64,000 nucleotides of DNA from Juglans regia (Eukaryota > Streptophyta > Magnoliopsida > Fagales > Juglandaceae), in NCBI RefSeq assembly GCF_001411555.2, contig NC_049907.1:11402622-11466621 (forward strand). Direction: 5' to 3'. The notes beneath the pieces were generated by a model that had not been told where the DNA came from, did no database searches, and saw nothing but the letters and a program-made list of their open reading frames with translations. Below are positions 20,981 through 38,409 of the stretch, one piece after another (position 1 is the stretch's first letter; every line of letters begins with the position of its first letter). The translations under genes were made by a program, and so were the position numbers.

Positions 20981-22238
20981 TAGGGGTGAGCACCGACTTT
21001 AGGGCAAGTTTGGGGCTTAAGATAAGATACAAAGTTTTTATCTAATCTCATTTCATCTGATCTCATTTTATTCTCAAACATAATTCAAATACAAAATTTT
21101 CAAACTAATCATTACAGCTTTTTCAATTTTTCAAATAAAAAACAATCCCAACTTTTTCAAATCCTCAAACAAAAATAATATTACAAAATAATATTTTTAC
21201 AATATTTTAATTTTATAATATTTTTTATTCAATTTTTTCCCTCTCATTTCCCAAAACTCAAAAAATACTCAACTCAAACTATCTCACTACTATTCACAAA
21301 ATTATCATTTCATCTCACTCCACAAACTAACCAAGTAATCGGAATCCAACTTCGACTCCGACTTTGTCGGAATTCAAATCCGAATTCCGACTACAACTTG
21401 TGTAGGCTCTGATCCAACTCCAACTCTAACTTGTTGGAGTGGAGTCAGATTTGGATTTTCTTTGGACTTTTTTTTTTAGTTTCATATTTTGCCTATTTAA
21501 AAAAGAAAATTCTTGTGGACTTTCAAATTTCAAATTTTCCAAAAAATTAAAAACTAAAACTAAATCATTCACTGCTAATTTACTTTTATACTAATATCTA
21601 ACTTATTTTTATACTAGATTTATATTATAGTGTCTAATTATATGTTATCATACTATAGTATCACATATTATTTTAGTGTCTAATTGCATGTTATTATATT
21701 ATAGTATTACATGTTATTATATTACACTAGTGTCTAACTTATTTATAACTTATTTTTACACTAGATTTATTAGTTATTTCTATACTAGTGTCTAATTTGT
21801 TTCTATAAAAGACTTATACTATAGTTTCTAATTACATGTTATTATACTTTAGTAAATTAGTATATGTGTTATTAACTTATTATACTATGCTTATTTATAT
21901 ACTAGTATCTAACTTATTTCTATACTTGATTATGTATAGTAGTAATACTATGATGTTTACAATATTAAACTATCATTAGTTTATTTATATTATAGTGTAA
22001 TTATATTATTTTATAATAATTGGCTTATACTAGTATATTATTGAGTTTAACTGTATAAGTTATGGTTATATAACTATACTAGTATATATATGATAAATAT
22101 ATAAATAAATACATATTTTATAAGGACAGACTCTGACTCCGATTGAAAAGAAAAAAAAATCCGACTCCGACTTCATTTTCTCGGAGTTAAAGCAGAGTCA
22201 AATCCAGAGTTAAATTTTTAAATTTTTTCTCAGCCCTA
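20981..22238. mobile_element. hAT-like non-autonomous element, CCGACTCCGACT-word type, with nested MITE
   Basis: Begins TAGGGGTGAGCACCGAC and ends TTCTCAGCCCTA. Octamers ATTGAGAT (20973-20980) and ATTAAGAT (22239-22246) flank it, 7 of 8 identical, the 8-bp duplication expected for hAT. Near both ends it has CCGACTCCGACT/TCGGAGT words around a long AT-rich centre (ACTAGTGTCTAA/TTATACTA repeats, 21590-22080). A MITE interrupts it at about 21001-21337. No ORF. Confidence 0.75.
21001..21337 (-). mobile_element. GTTTGGAT-family MITE nested in the hAT element
   Basis: Inverse-orientation family core (TTACAGCTTTTTCAATTTTT, then ACAAAAATAATATT and TTTATAATATTTTTTATTCA). Ends are GGGCAAGTTTGGGG and the complement of CTTGGTTAGTTTGTGGAG. 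It lies directly after the first 20 bp of the hAT element, so it inserted later. Confidence 0.65.
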
Positions 22239-22638
22239 ATTAAGATTCTATTTTAGGAAAATGTGTGTATATATGAAACAGATCAATAAGATTGCCTCTG
22301 AGCATTCAAACTCTATTCTAACAATGATGCAGTATTATGCACTAATCGAAATTCGTGGTTTTTACTACTCTTTGTGCTCTGCTTGTTGGAATGTGAATGA
22401 AAATGAGATCGATGACGGTGATGTGAAGGAGAAGAGGAAAGAGGGACAAGGAGCATTAACGTTAAGGAGAAGAAGAAAGGGGCAGAAGGAGATATGTGCA
22501 TGTTTAAATAGAATGATAAAAATAACAATTCACATTTTTTTTTTTACTTAGATGGAGGTATACGGGATATGCAGCTTCCGTTTATAACTTTTGTTATCAA
22601 TTTCTTAATGCTTGTCACCTCTGTAGATATTGAATTTT

Positions 22639-22835
22639 GCTACTTATCATCTCACACACTATACATTATATATATTTTTTATTTTCTTTAAATAATTTTA
22701 GTTTTATTCTTCTTAAATTAATTGAGTTCTTCTAGTTATCATCTATACACAATATATTTGATAAGGAAAAAATATTAAATATTAAAAAATTATATATAAT
22801 ATATAGTGTGAGAATTATGAGTATAATTTTTATAC
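22639..22835. mobile_element. MITE related to the 15399-15612 copy
   Basis: TTGCTACTTATCATCTCACA at the left and TATAGTGTGAGAATTATGAG at the right are inverted relatives. The interior carries AATTGAGTTCTTCTA and TTTGATAAGGAAA, shared word for word with the 15399-15612 element. Confidence 0.5.
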
Positions 22836-22859
22836 ATAGTTTTTAGTTGCACGCAATTC

Positions 22860-22862
<3 letters not shown>

Positions 22863-22893
<31 letters not shown>
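22863..22893. repeat. TA microsatellite
   Basis: An uninterrupted (TA)n run of about 31 bases followed by a T-run. Confidence 0.9.
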
Positions 22894-22896
<3 letters not shown>

Positions 22897-23329
22897 TTTT
22901 ACCATAACCCTGTTAAATAACTTTTCACCCACACGTACACAAAGCATGCGTGCTATTCACGTTCAAAGTAGATGGTGAGGTTCTTTTTTCTCTCCAAGAA
23001 GTGATTTTACTCCGTTCAAGTTCATTTTTCCAACGTTTTTTTTTTTAAACATACAAAATTTAAAACATTTTATTTAACAACTTTTTCCACTTCTCACCTC
23101 ACAAATATTTACACTTATTGAATTAAAATAAAATTAAAAATAAAATAACATTTTAAAAATAATGTTATTGAGTAGCCACCAAAGGGCCACTTCCATGGAG
23201 ATCGAACTCCCATGGCGGTGGCCCACCAGGATTGTCCACACCTGATTTTGTAGTTGCCACTTAAGATACTTGGATAATAAGATGGGAATTCTATAAATAG
23301 TAATTAAATAATTTATGAATATGTGTAAA

Positions 23330-23630
23330 ATAGTTTAAATTCGAATGTTTTATAAGTTTTGGAAAAGAATTGAGAAAATTTTGAATAAAAATATTATAAA
23401 ATTAAAATATTATTATAATATAATTTTTGTTTTAAAATTTAAAAAATTGTATTATTTTTTGTATTCTATTTAGAAATTTAAAAAAATTGTAATGATTAGA
23501 TAAAAAATTATAAAATTTAAAATTAAAAAGTGTTTATGTTTAAATGATATTTAAAAAGAAAATTATAAATATTTTTAGATAAAATGAAATAAGATTAAAT
23601 CATTTCACTTTCCAAACAAGCTCCTTGCTG
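23330..23630 (+). mobile_element. GTTTGGAT-family MITE, diverged copy
   Basis: Contains the family core (aataaaaatattataaaatt, then attgtaatgattagat) and ends CACTTTCCAAACAAGCTCC, the complement of the family terminus. The left border is unclear. Confidence 0.5.
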
Positions 23631-23706
23631 GTTAGTTTGTGTAAGGAATATTGTCACCATTATAATGAGTCAAGCAGAAAATATTCAGCCGAGAGAACAT
23701 GAATGG

Positions 23707-24115
23707 TCAAGGTGTAATCGGTCTGATCCAGTCTAGTTCGGACCTGGGGCGTCACGAACTAAAAATTTCGGTCCATTATTTTTATCAGACCGAACCGTTA
23801 ACTATTAATCTATTCAGTCCGATTTGGTCCATGAATATTTTTTTATTGTATATATATGGTTAATGAAATTAAGTGATATTTTTAACATTTTATATATGGT
23901 TAATAAATATTAAATAATTTTATTATATTTATGGTCAATGGTGATCTTTTAGATGAAAATTATATAATTAATTTATATAATTACTATATAAAATAATATA
24001 TTATATATATAATATTTAAAATATATATATATAGGTTTCGATCCGGTCCGAGCTAAAATAATCACATCCCAAAATCGATCAATAAACTAACAATCCGGAC
24101 CGAACCATGCATATC
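23707..24115. mobile_element. hAT-like element remnant, CCGGTCCG-word type
   Basis: A left end TCAAGGTGTAATCGG resembles a degraded TAGGGGTGTAA terminus. GGTCTGATCC, TTCGGACC and CCGAACCG words follow, with GATCCGGTCCGAG and CCGGACCGAACC near the right end. Related to the copies at 45101 and 59290. I cannot find a convincing 8-bp duplication; the right end is eroded. Confidence 0.45.
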
Positions 24116-24782
24116 TGATGACAAAAGTATTTTATATAAAAATCTTAGAACCCTTTGACCCAATACACGTGTCAAATTTTGATTATTTCTAGTGCGAAGA
24201 AAAAGACATAATTATTTAATGATACAACTTTTTGTTCAAGTTGGATCAAGATTTTTAAGAAGAAAAGCTATGTTCATCATTTATACACATCATGTTATAC
24301 ATGCTTTTTTTTATTTTTCTTACTAAATATCTGATATATAGATGATAAATAAAAAAAATTAATTAGTTTAATATAATAAAATTAAAAATAAAATTAAAAC
24401 ATGTATTATATGTAATGTAAGATGATGTATTGCAAAACTCCTATCGAAAGTTCAGTACCAAATGGATACATGATAGTGTAATTTCTTTTTACTTCTTCTT
24501 TCTTTTTTCATGAAATATTTTTTAAATCACTTTAAATATTTAAAAATAAAATAAAATTTGCAAACTTATTAAAAAATATTTTCTTAACCTTTAAGTGAAA
24601 AAAAATTTAAAAAAATAAAAATACAATTCAATAGAAAAATTCGATATACAAATTCGAGGGGAGTAGTGTTTCTCCTTTCAGAATTCCTAACTCATAGAAT
24701 TCTGGTAGTTCCTAACTCATAGAATTCTGGTAGAATTCTATTATAACACATCTCATACCCGTCTTGATAGGGCCTCTTTTGC

Positions 24783-24960
24783 TTTTACAAATGAGATGAG
24801 TTGAGATTAAAGTTAAAAATTGAATAAAATAATTATTAGAATATATTTTTTAATATTATTTTTTGTTTTGAGATTTAAAAAAATTAAATTATTTATTATA
24901 TTTTATATGAAAATTTGAAAAACTTATAATGATTAGATGAGATAAGTTGTTTGTATTCAA
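24783..24960 (+). mobile_element. GTTTGGAT-family MITE
   Basis: Family core in plus orientation: GAGATGAGTTGAGATTAAAG at the left, then AATAAAATAATTATTAGAAT and GTTTTGAGATTTAAAAAAAT, ending ATGATTAGATGAGATAAG and a TGTTTGTATTCAA terminus. Confidence 0.55.
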
Positions 24961-24999
24961 TTTAACAGAGATTTCTTAAAATTTTGTAATGTCTAGACA

Positions 25000-25345
25000 T
25001 GTTTGGCAAACATGAAAATTTTCAAAATTTCTAAAATTCTTAAAATTTATCGTAACTTCATTTTTAAATATCTCTCAAATATAGAAAAGTTTTCGATTTT
25101 AGATTTTCAATTTTTTTTTTAATCATTGCCTAATTATTACTCAAACACAAAAACTAGTATAACTTTTACAAACTTCAAAATATAGATAACATTAAAAAAT
25201 TATATTCAAACAACTCTTTAATTTAATCCATCAGCTTTCACAAATTCTAATACAATACTTATTTTAAAAACAAATTTTATTCAATTTTTTCTCTATCATT
25301 TTTCAAAATCTAATCAATCTCAAACAAATTCTCATAATTCTCAAA
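25000..25345 (-). mobile_element. GTTTGGAT-family MITE, diverged copy
   Basis: Starts near GTTTGGCAAACATG and contains the inverse-orientation blocks TTTTTAATCATTGCC, AACTTTTACAAAC and TTATTCAATTTTTTCTCTA. Diverged but recognisable against the 21001 and 61834 copies. Confidence 0.4.
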
Positions 25346-26362
25346 TATTCTCAAAATATTGGTATCCCCTCACCTTTCCACGTTAATTACAAATTGAGAG
25401 TTTTCCAATGTTACATTGTATTATAATTATGATGGATGATGTTACACGATACATCTCAAGCTTTTTAGTTTGTATTATTTTTATTTTTGTTTTTCAATGC
25501 TCTTTTATGATTTATATATAAGCTAAACTTCATAAAGATTTATTTATTTTCCATAAAAAAATATGTTTATATTTATTTATATATGTTTTCTTGAAGTTCT
25601 TATTCAAATTATAAAATCTCTAAAAAAAAAAAAAAAAAGAGATATATAAAGTAAATCCTACGATATTTTTAATTTAAAAAGCTTAGTCCTTTCCTTAATG
25701 ATGAAGATCATTTTCTCTGTTGAAGTTAGGAATATTTAATGTGGCATCAATAAGAAAAGCAAAGTTGGACCGCCATTTTACTTTCTTTAGTTATATTCTT
25801 TGTTTTAGTTAAAGCTAATGTCCACAAAAGAAACTACCAAAAAGAAATAAAGAGGTCCCACTCCTTTGACAAAACTAATGATAACGAACCCTAATATGCC
25901 GATATACTATTTTAGATTTAGGTAAAACAAATAAATAGCATTACCTTTTTTTCTTTTTTAAGGGTAATGTTAAATATAAGTTTAGAATACGTAAGTTTTG
26001 CGTATTCTCTTTAAATAAAATAGAATCTATTATTAAAAAAATAATTTTTTTATATTAATTTTAAATTTAATCATTTTTTTTAAAAATAAATATACGAGAT
26101 TTATACATTTTAAAACCGTAGCATTTCTCATTTTCTGAGCATCACAGTTTTAATTGCTTATTTTTTTAATAAAAGATTGCTTATTATATGTACACGAGCA
26201 TTTGTCGCATTACAAAAGCTAAATAAAGACGGACTGTCCCCTTCAACTCCTCAATCTTATAAACTTGTTTCCCAAGTGTCATTAAAGAAAACAATATACA
26301 GCTAATAAAGTCAAAACTATATATTATATAATTATTTGATACGTCGAAATTTGAAAATTTTA

Positions 26363-26568
26363 AGGTGTTGTTTGAATAGTGAGTTGGAATGAGATAAGTT
26401 AAGAAGAAAGTTGAATAAAATATTATTAGAATATTATTTTTTAATATTATTATTATTTTGAGATTTGAAAAAGTTGAATTGTTTATTATATTTTATGTTA
26501 AAATTTAAAAAAATTGTAATGATTAGATGAGATGTGATGAAATAATTTTACTATCCAAACGGGGTCTT
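26363..26568 (+). mobile_element. GTTTGGAT-family MITE, well preserved
   Basis: The left end AGGTGTTGTTTGAATAGTGA and right end ACTATCCAAACGGGGTCTT are imperfect inverted repeats (GTTTGRATAGT core). The interior is the family consensus as I read it, with GATTAGATGAGATG before the right end. About 206 bp, no ORF. Useful as a reference copy. Confidence 0.7.
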
Positions 26569-28300
26569 ATGATAAATATTATTACATGATTTTTGTTATA
26601 TAAATATTTTTATTAATATTTCATCATGTGTATGTTTTAAATAACATTTCAATTACATTTTATGAATAATTAATAATTAATAATTACTTGAAAAGTTATT
26701 TGAGCTAAGAAGCTTGTTCCAAAATTTCATCTTTGTTTTTGTTTCTTACAAAGTTTCACCAATTAGTAAGTTATATATCATTTTCAGTATTTTTGAGTAA
26801 TTATTAGATGCTCTTCTCGACGTAGGTAAAAAATATAATTTCTAGAATTATAAAATGTCATATTCTTAAAAATATATGCTCATATAAGTAATCTTAATAA
26901 TATGAAATTATGTGATAAATGGTACTTATCACTTCAATTATATTTCAGAAATATTTAATAATTACTTATTCAATGATATTGAAACGTCTTAAATAATAAG
27001 ATGTATAAATAGATGATATATGTATGACTTGATTGGGAAGAGTCTTTGTTCTTTTTCTTTTTCTAAGGACATTATAAAAGCCAAAAGTGAATTGGATTAA
27101 ATACTTGTAGCGTGTGAGTCAAATTCTTCCTTAATGAGTGGTTTCAACACGTAGAATATTTAATTTAATAAAATAGAATGTAGACTAGGATTCGAATTTA
27201 AAATTTCTGTTATGATATTATGTGAAAGGACAATATTATGGTGCAAATCAAATGTGCATCCCAAATATGCACACTAATGCAAATGTTTTTTTTTTAAAGC
27301 TGTTTTTAAACACCCATGACCATTAAGAAAAAATTAAAAAAAATACAAATTTATTAATAATCAATTCTTTAACCATTAAGAAAAAAATTAAAAATTAAAA
27401 ATATGAGTGGGGCACGTATAAGAATCACTACTTGTTTTTGTTATATAAAATTATCACTTGTTCTCAAATATTTAAATTAATGAAAAATTTATATATATAA
27501 TTAAAGAGTAAAGTTACTCTTATTGCTTTTACGGCATTTTTTTATTTTTTAATATTTTTTTATTTAATAATTAAGTAAATATTTTTTAATGATATTGAAA
27601 TTTTTTTATTTTTTTTTAAATATTTAAAATTATTAAAAAATACATATAAAAAAATATAATATAATATTATCCAGACGGTATCTTTCAACAGAAGCTAGAG
27701 CGGTAGCTGTAGAGCCACCCATAATTAAAAATTTAAAATCAAGCTGCTGGAGCGCGGATAGTTGTGTTTCGTACGTTTCATTGACCCTACTTGTTTTTGC
27801 TGGGCTCACAGACGTATGTAAACTTATAAATAAGAATTAAAATAATTTATAATATATATTATCATTTTATCAAAATACAGCTTTAAAGTTTAAAACATGT
27901 TTGAAAAAATAACTGTATGTAAGGTAAGGTAGTTATGTTTCTATCATTAGTCCTAACAACGTATATCCTTATATGTGAACTAAATAATCATTATCATGCG
28001 GCTGCAAGTCGGCAACATGAATTATATCTCTCTTTTTCTTTTCTTTTTAATAATAACATGAATTATGTCTTGTGCCAAACGTTTAAGATCTGATTCACAT
28101 AATTTCAGTCTCCAAAATGTATAAAAAAAAACATGAATTATGTCTTAAACGTCTGCAACATACCCACGATCTGCAGTTTTGAAAGGAGTTTAACTAGCGA
28201 AGGACGGAGAAACGAACATACTACAATGCTTTTTTAATATATATTTTTTTTTGAGGGTTAAAGCAGTTTTTTTTTTGTTTTTTAATTCTTTTTGGGAGCA

Positions 28301-29332
28301 GGTAGTTCTTTTTGAATTCGGTAACTGTTTCTAAGAGGCGAAGTCCAAAAAGATTCCAAATTCGAAACCCACTGAAATCACCAGAAAAAGAAGAGAGCCG
28401 AAGAAGAAGATTAGAACAGGACTGGTTCAACCACTCATATTCTCTTGTGTGTTCAACAAGGTTTTCAGTTCTCTCCCTCATTGAGAGGTCTTAAAGAATT
28501 TTTCTTTGGGCCTTGCTTTCTCTCCAAGCCGTCAACTTTGCTTTTTTTCTTTTTTTTAACTCTCTTGTTGTTCAAAGGTTCATTTCTTTTCCTTGTTTTG
28601 CACTCTGGGTTTGGTGAATCGCACAGGTCATTGGAGTGTCTTTGGTGCTGTTATTTCAATGCTTTTCTGAATCTGATCTTGGGCTTCATCTATCATTGTT
28701 GTTAAGGCTAATGTGTAGTTTAGTGGGAACTTTTCTTGCTGGCCAGTTTTGTCTTGTGTTGTTTTGTTTTATTTTGGTTTCTTCACGGGGCCGGTCTTAA
28801 GGACTCTTTTGTTCTCCCTTTGTCTTTCAATTAAGGGCCACTCCTTACTGTGGATTCTTGTATTCTGGTTCGTCGGCTCTGGTATAAAGAAGTTTAAACT
28901 CGTGCAATTTTAGTTGTTATAGCCTGTAATTGTCGCTGGTTTTTCCCCTGTTATTAATCTGTAAAGGGTTCTAACTTCTTTCGGAGGTTTGGGGGGCAGG
29001 GGATGCCTTTTTTTCCCTTATTGTTGGCCGCTGCAGACGAGAAAAAAAAAAGTGGATGCTAGTTTTTTAATTTATTTCGAACAATACTTGTCCATGGAGA
29101 ATTTCTTTTGTTGTAACGTTGTTTATGGCATTATAATTTAACAGCCGTACGTTGTTCTGTTTTTTTTTTTTTTTTTCTAAGTTTCTTCATAAACTTATGA
29201 ATATGTATGATTCATGCTTTGCTGACAATTTTTTCGTGTTTGAACTGTTAATTAGGAATTTGATATGACTTCAAGACAATTTTGATCAGGATATCCGTTT
29301 CCAGTGAATTTGAACTCCAAATAGAACCATCA
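28301..29332 (+). promoter_or_regulatory. Leader/promoter region of the ECA gene
   Basis: Base composition rises from about 28310, with purine-rich CCAGAAAAAGAAGAGAGCCG and then CT-rich text typical of plant 5'UTRs. The AG acceptor TTTTGATCAG at 29289 shortly before the ATG and the T-rich ~700 bp before it suggest a 5'UTR intron. Candidate donors lie near 28460-28490, but I cannot choose one. Confidence 0.4.
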
Positions 29333-34415
<5,083 letters not shown>

Positions 34416-34712
34416 TAAAGTTTCGGATCCATGATTGGTGTGAAAGTAATTTCATTCAGGATAACATTGATTGAAGTAGTAACCATTCTGTGGGATGTCT
34501 TAGTTATAATTCTTTCATAAATATATTTATCTTCAAAGTTGTAGTAGTTGATACTGAGAAGGGCACACCAGTCAGCTTTGTTCATTAACATTAGGGGTAT
34601 AAAAGTAAATGACATAAAGAAATTTAAAGGGTTTGCATCCTTCTTTATATCCAGAGGTTTTTACCCACTTCTCTGCAGTTACAAAACAGTATCCTTGAGG
34701 TTCTAGTTTGAT

Positions 34713-34745
<33 letters not shown>

Positions 34746-34790
34746 ATAAGAAATATTTTTCATACTCAATTTATGCCACTTCAACTATGA
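34416..34790 (+). other. ECA 3'UTR and flank
   Basis: Sequence after the ECA stop. It includes a (CT)13 microsatellite at 34715-34740 followed by GTGTG. No separate gene seen. Confidence 0.5.
34715..34740. repeat. (CT)13 microsatellite
   Basis: Perfect CT dinucleotide run of 26 bases; likely polymorphic. Confidence 0.9.
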
Positions 34791-35068
34791 CTATAGGTTG
34801 ATTGTATACAGGGCAGGAGAGTTTCTATTTGGTGCCGCCTCATTTGCTAACCTGTGGGCTGCACCGTTTACCTCTCGCTTCACATGTTCTGCATTCCATT
34901 CTATCTCTCTTAGTAAATCTTTTACTTCATCTATCATGTGCCCGTATCTGCACCAAATGGAAGCAATACTTTGCAAAGCTTGGACTACTTAACTTGAGTC
35001 TCCTTCAATCTCCATTTTCCGAAGGCCCAACTACATGCTATGTCGTCTTGCAACCAATGCTGAACGCT
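34791..35068 (-). pseudogene. LINE RNase H (RVT_3) fragment
   Basis: The minus-strand translation reads SALVARRHSM, a stop, LGLRKMEIEGDSS, a stop, VVQALQSIASIWCRYG, then HMIDEVKDLLREIEWNAEHV and KREVNGAAHRLANEA. This is the C-terminal half of the RNase H domain of plant LINEs, ending in the usual HxxReNxxAHxLA motif. In-frame stops near 34988 and 35035 and the lack of RT sequence upstream show a short dead fragment. Confidence 0.8.
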
Positions 35069-35470
35069 CCCTAACACCTTTTTATGAAAAATTCTGCTCG
35101 TCGTTCCACCTATTTTTTTTTTATTTTCTGAAAAAGTGTGCAGTATATGAATGATGAGTAAAAAAACTTATTTTTCGTCTGTCGGTCTCATTAAAATAAG
35201 CCTTTGAATGCACTCTAACAAGCCTTTATCTCCACTCTCATTAACTGTTAACATAAAAGAAAAAAAAAAAGTTTGCAAACAACACCATCACATTCCATAC
35301 ACAAAATATTGTAAACACCAACTTAAACACCAACCTCATGTTTATCCTTGAAGATCCATGATTTGTGATATGTTGTGAGTTATATTTCCAAGTTCTCTAC
35401 ATAAAAGACAATAAATCATAAAAAACGAAGTTATTAGATTAAAACACAAGTAAAAATGTTAATAAGTACT
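35069..35470. other. Spacer between LINE fragment and FRS pseudogene
   Basis: No gene seen. AATTCTGCTCGTCGTTCCAC and GAATGATGAGTAAAAA around 35086-35165 look like a short relative of the GCTCATCATC MITE ends. Confidence 0.4.
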
Positions 35471-35479
35471 ATATCTCAC

Positions 35480-38409
35480 TGAAGGGCAGGTATTCTTTGC
35501 ATGACCCTCAATCTTGCAAATGCTACAATGTATTTTTTTCACTGTTTGAGTCTCTTTTGGATTCTTTTCTCTCAAACATTTTGACTGTCCTTTTGTTGGC
35601 ACCCGTTGAGAATCCTGTAAAGTTTGTGAGAAATTTGATACAATTTGTGATTTAACATATGAGAATCATTCTTTGACATGTCTCTGCCTTCTATATTTTT
35701 CTTGACAATATCTTCTATCAAAACCAACTCCTTGTGGACCTCATATAAGGCAAGAGAGAGGTGGTTCATTCTTTGACTTAATTGTGAGCCAAGTTCTACA
35801 ATATTGTAAACTTACATCATCAACTTGTTTTTTCGCATAATCGGATCTTCTTGTGTCATTACATGCTCATGAGAATTTGGTATTTCAAGTATACCTCGAC
35901 TTTTAGCATTGATTGTCCATCTCTCTAGAATATAGTGATGTGACAACATATCTAACTTCTCTTTCTTGGCAAGGACACATAGGATATGCTTACAAAGACT
36001 ATCCAGAAACTCAAACATATGATATGTACATATTGCCTTCACTTCTCCACTCTCCAAAGTCACATAATAAATAGGTTTTTCTTTGCTACCTGGTGTCACT
36101 CCATACATCTTATTTTCACCCTCTTTCTGAGCTTTGGTTGTTTTATATTGTTGACAATTTAATAGCTCGTCTTGAAAGATGATGAAATACTTCCTTGTAT
36201 AGACTTTGGTTGCCTCTTCTTCAATTTTGTGATAGGTTTTCAAAAACGCTTTAATCGATTTCGTTCTCACATCCTTCTCTTTCTCCTTGAAATAACGTGC
36301 ATATAAGGCTTTCACGTATTGATGCACAAAGTCACTCACCATCGTGCTCGAACGAACATAATCATTGAAAAATTTATTCATGCTCTCGCTCTTTTGTGTG
36401 GTTGACATACCGACACAAAACATGGTTTGCAAGTAAGTCGGAACCTACTTACCTCGTCGGCTATAAAGATTTTGGAGCCAATCATTACCTACTAAACCAT
36501 ACTTCACCAGTATTGAACTCCATTCCTCCTCGAACTCATCAGTCGTTATTATCTTATGGATACAGTGACGAAACTCTTTTTGAAAGTTTGGAAACTTGTT
36601 ATAGACATGTATGCGTCAAATGTTTTGAAAATTTTTGTAAAATATGCCACAAGTACAACCGGTGAGTTGTATTTGGAACTACCTCTGCAATGGCCTTGGC
36701 CATAGCTTTGTCATCATCAATAATTATGGTTGAAGGGGCACGCCCAAACATTGCTTCATGCCATGTTCTTAATAACTGCATATAAGATTCAGCTATATGG
36801 TATCTTATAAATATTTGTGAGGTATGTCACATCAAATGTGACAACATCCCCAAAATATCGATAAGCAGACCTTGATCTTGCATCTGCCCAAAAACAACTC
36901 CCTATATACCCATTCTCATCAACCTGCATGGAGTACACAAACCCAGGTTCTATATACTGTCGATCAAGAAAGTAGGTATACAACCTTTGTGTATCTCCCT
37001 CTTCAAACAATTTTCTTCTTTTATTTTTCAAATAATTTTCGACATCCTTACCAATACAGCCAATGTTAAAATCACCACCTGATTATTTACTCAACACCGA
37101 CATTATCATCCTTGTCGATACATCGGACTCATTCAAACTGAGAATGAGTTTTTTTTGGACACGTGTCACTCATCTATGTCCACGAAGCAAGCTAGTACTT
37201 TTCGATGTGAGTAACTCATGGTTGTGTTTAAGTACAAACTTATATACTATCCACTTTTCACCATCATTTTTTATACACATCGTTGCTTTACACCCAATCT
37301 TGGTTTCAGCAGGTTCAGGAATTTCGTTCTTTTTATTTGAGATTTTCACGCCTAAATCATTCCCTTGCGCAAACATAGTCTACTAGAATTAGTTTCATGT
37401 CCTATTTTGATAATCGAGTATGGTTGGTTCTCATTGCAAAACCTCTTCGTCTTGCATATGTTTTGTAAAATGCTTAGGCGTCTTCTACCTCATCAAATTC
37501 CTTCCCAACGAACGGTTCAAAAAATCCACTACTGGAAGTGGAAATCACATTGACTTCATCTCCATCTTCCACATTTACTCTATCTCCATCTCCATCACTA
37601 TCTCCATCGCCCCACATTCACTCCATCTTCCAAATTCACTTGATCTATACGATCTTCCATATTCATTTCATCTCTCACATTTATTACATCTCTCACATTC
37701 AAATTATATTGCTCTTCCATGATTTTAGCCTCAATACTTTAATTTTCAACTTGAGGACAATTTCTAATCATTAGTATCTCAACTTCATTACTATTCAAAC
37801 TCGACATAAGATGCATAAGTTGTGAGACAATTCAAGCATGATAAAACAATGCAATTAATAAGATCCTTCAATCTATAGAGTGATAATTTGCAGAACTGAG
37901 AGATGGAAAACCAAAGAGTGATAATTTGCAAAACAAATTTGAAAATAACGTTATCTATTAAAAAGATTCTCTAAAAGATTAGCTTCGCCTGAATAGAAAA
38001 CTGAAAAATAAACTAATAAACATAAAATATAATTACAAATTTACAATCCATCATAGTAAGTAACTTTTCAGAATAAACTTTGAAAAATTCAAATCTTGGG
38101 GAACAAATCCACAAGAGAAACTTGTAAATTTCTATTTAAAAAAAAAAAGTAAAAACACAGACACCTATCAACGCCCCTTTCATGCTTAAGCTGAGAAACA
38201 ATTCAAGCATGGAAAAAGTTCAACTTTCATTCCAACCACACGTCATAAATGCAACCACCCAAAATTTAAATCTCTCTTTGAACCAAATTTAACGAAAGTA
38301 AGAACATCCATAAACAAACATCGCAAAAAAAATTAAATCTGACATTTTTAGAGAAAATAATGGAAAAATGGATACCCAAAGAAGAAAAATATACCTTAGA
38401 ATCACTCAT
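35480..38409 (-). pseudogene. FAR1/FRS-type transposase-derived gene, broken (FRS5-like)
   Basis: FAR1/FHY3-related proteins descend from Mutator-like transposases; some are transcription factors. In order on the minus strand: a possible first exon MSDSK at 38409-38395; a low-complexity acidic stretch (NVRDVINVRDEMNMEDRID); the FAR1 zinc domain start GFFEPFVGKEFDEVEDA, a stop, AFYKTYARRRGFAMRTNHTR; its second half VYKFVLKHNHELLTS (37170-37376); the transposase core GDVVTFDVTYLTNIYKIP and TIIIDDDKAMAKAIAE (36600-37031); KSESMNKFFNDYV; a SWIM-like finger ICTYHMFEFLDSLCKHIL near 36000; and a CCHC knuckle CSICKIEGHAKNTC near 35500. Breaks: a TAA in the DNA-binding domain, TAG after RLSK, a stop and frame changes at 36430-36600, and others. 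The SWIM motif lacks its second Cys. No terminal inverted repeats found. Confidence 0.85.

Larger units (their letters stand above)
22239..28300. other. AT-rich intergenic, MITE-dense
   Basis: No protein gene recognised. Besides the entries listed separately it contains a TA microsatellite (22863-22893) and a GCTCATCATC-type MITE relative at about 24250-24445. A direct duplication of AGAATTCTGGTAGTTCCTA-like text occurs at about 24680-24735. The short ORFs at 22261-22551 read low-complexity Lys/Arg-rich peptides and are unlikely to be genes. Confidence 0.5.

Noticed and set aside
22261..22551. 96-codon Lys/Arg/Glu-rich ORF after the 20981 hAT element
   Set aside because: Low-complexity composition, no start context, promoter or homology that I can see.
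26363..26568. Assigning the GTTTGGAT MITE family to PIF/Harbinger from a TTA/TAA flank
   Set aside because: Flanks differ between copies (TTAAG at 4608, none clear at 26363), so the superfamily is left open.
37063..37774. Plus-strand ORFs rich in S/P/H/I
   Set aside because: They mirror the low-complexity acidic repeat (NVEDGD/NVRDE words) of the FRS pseudogene on the other strand.
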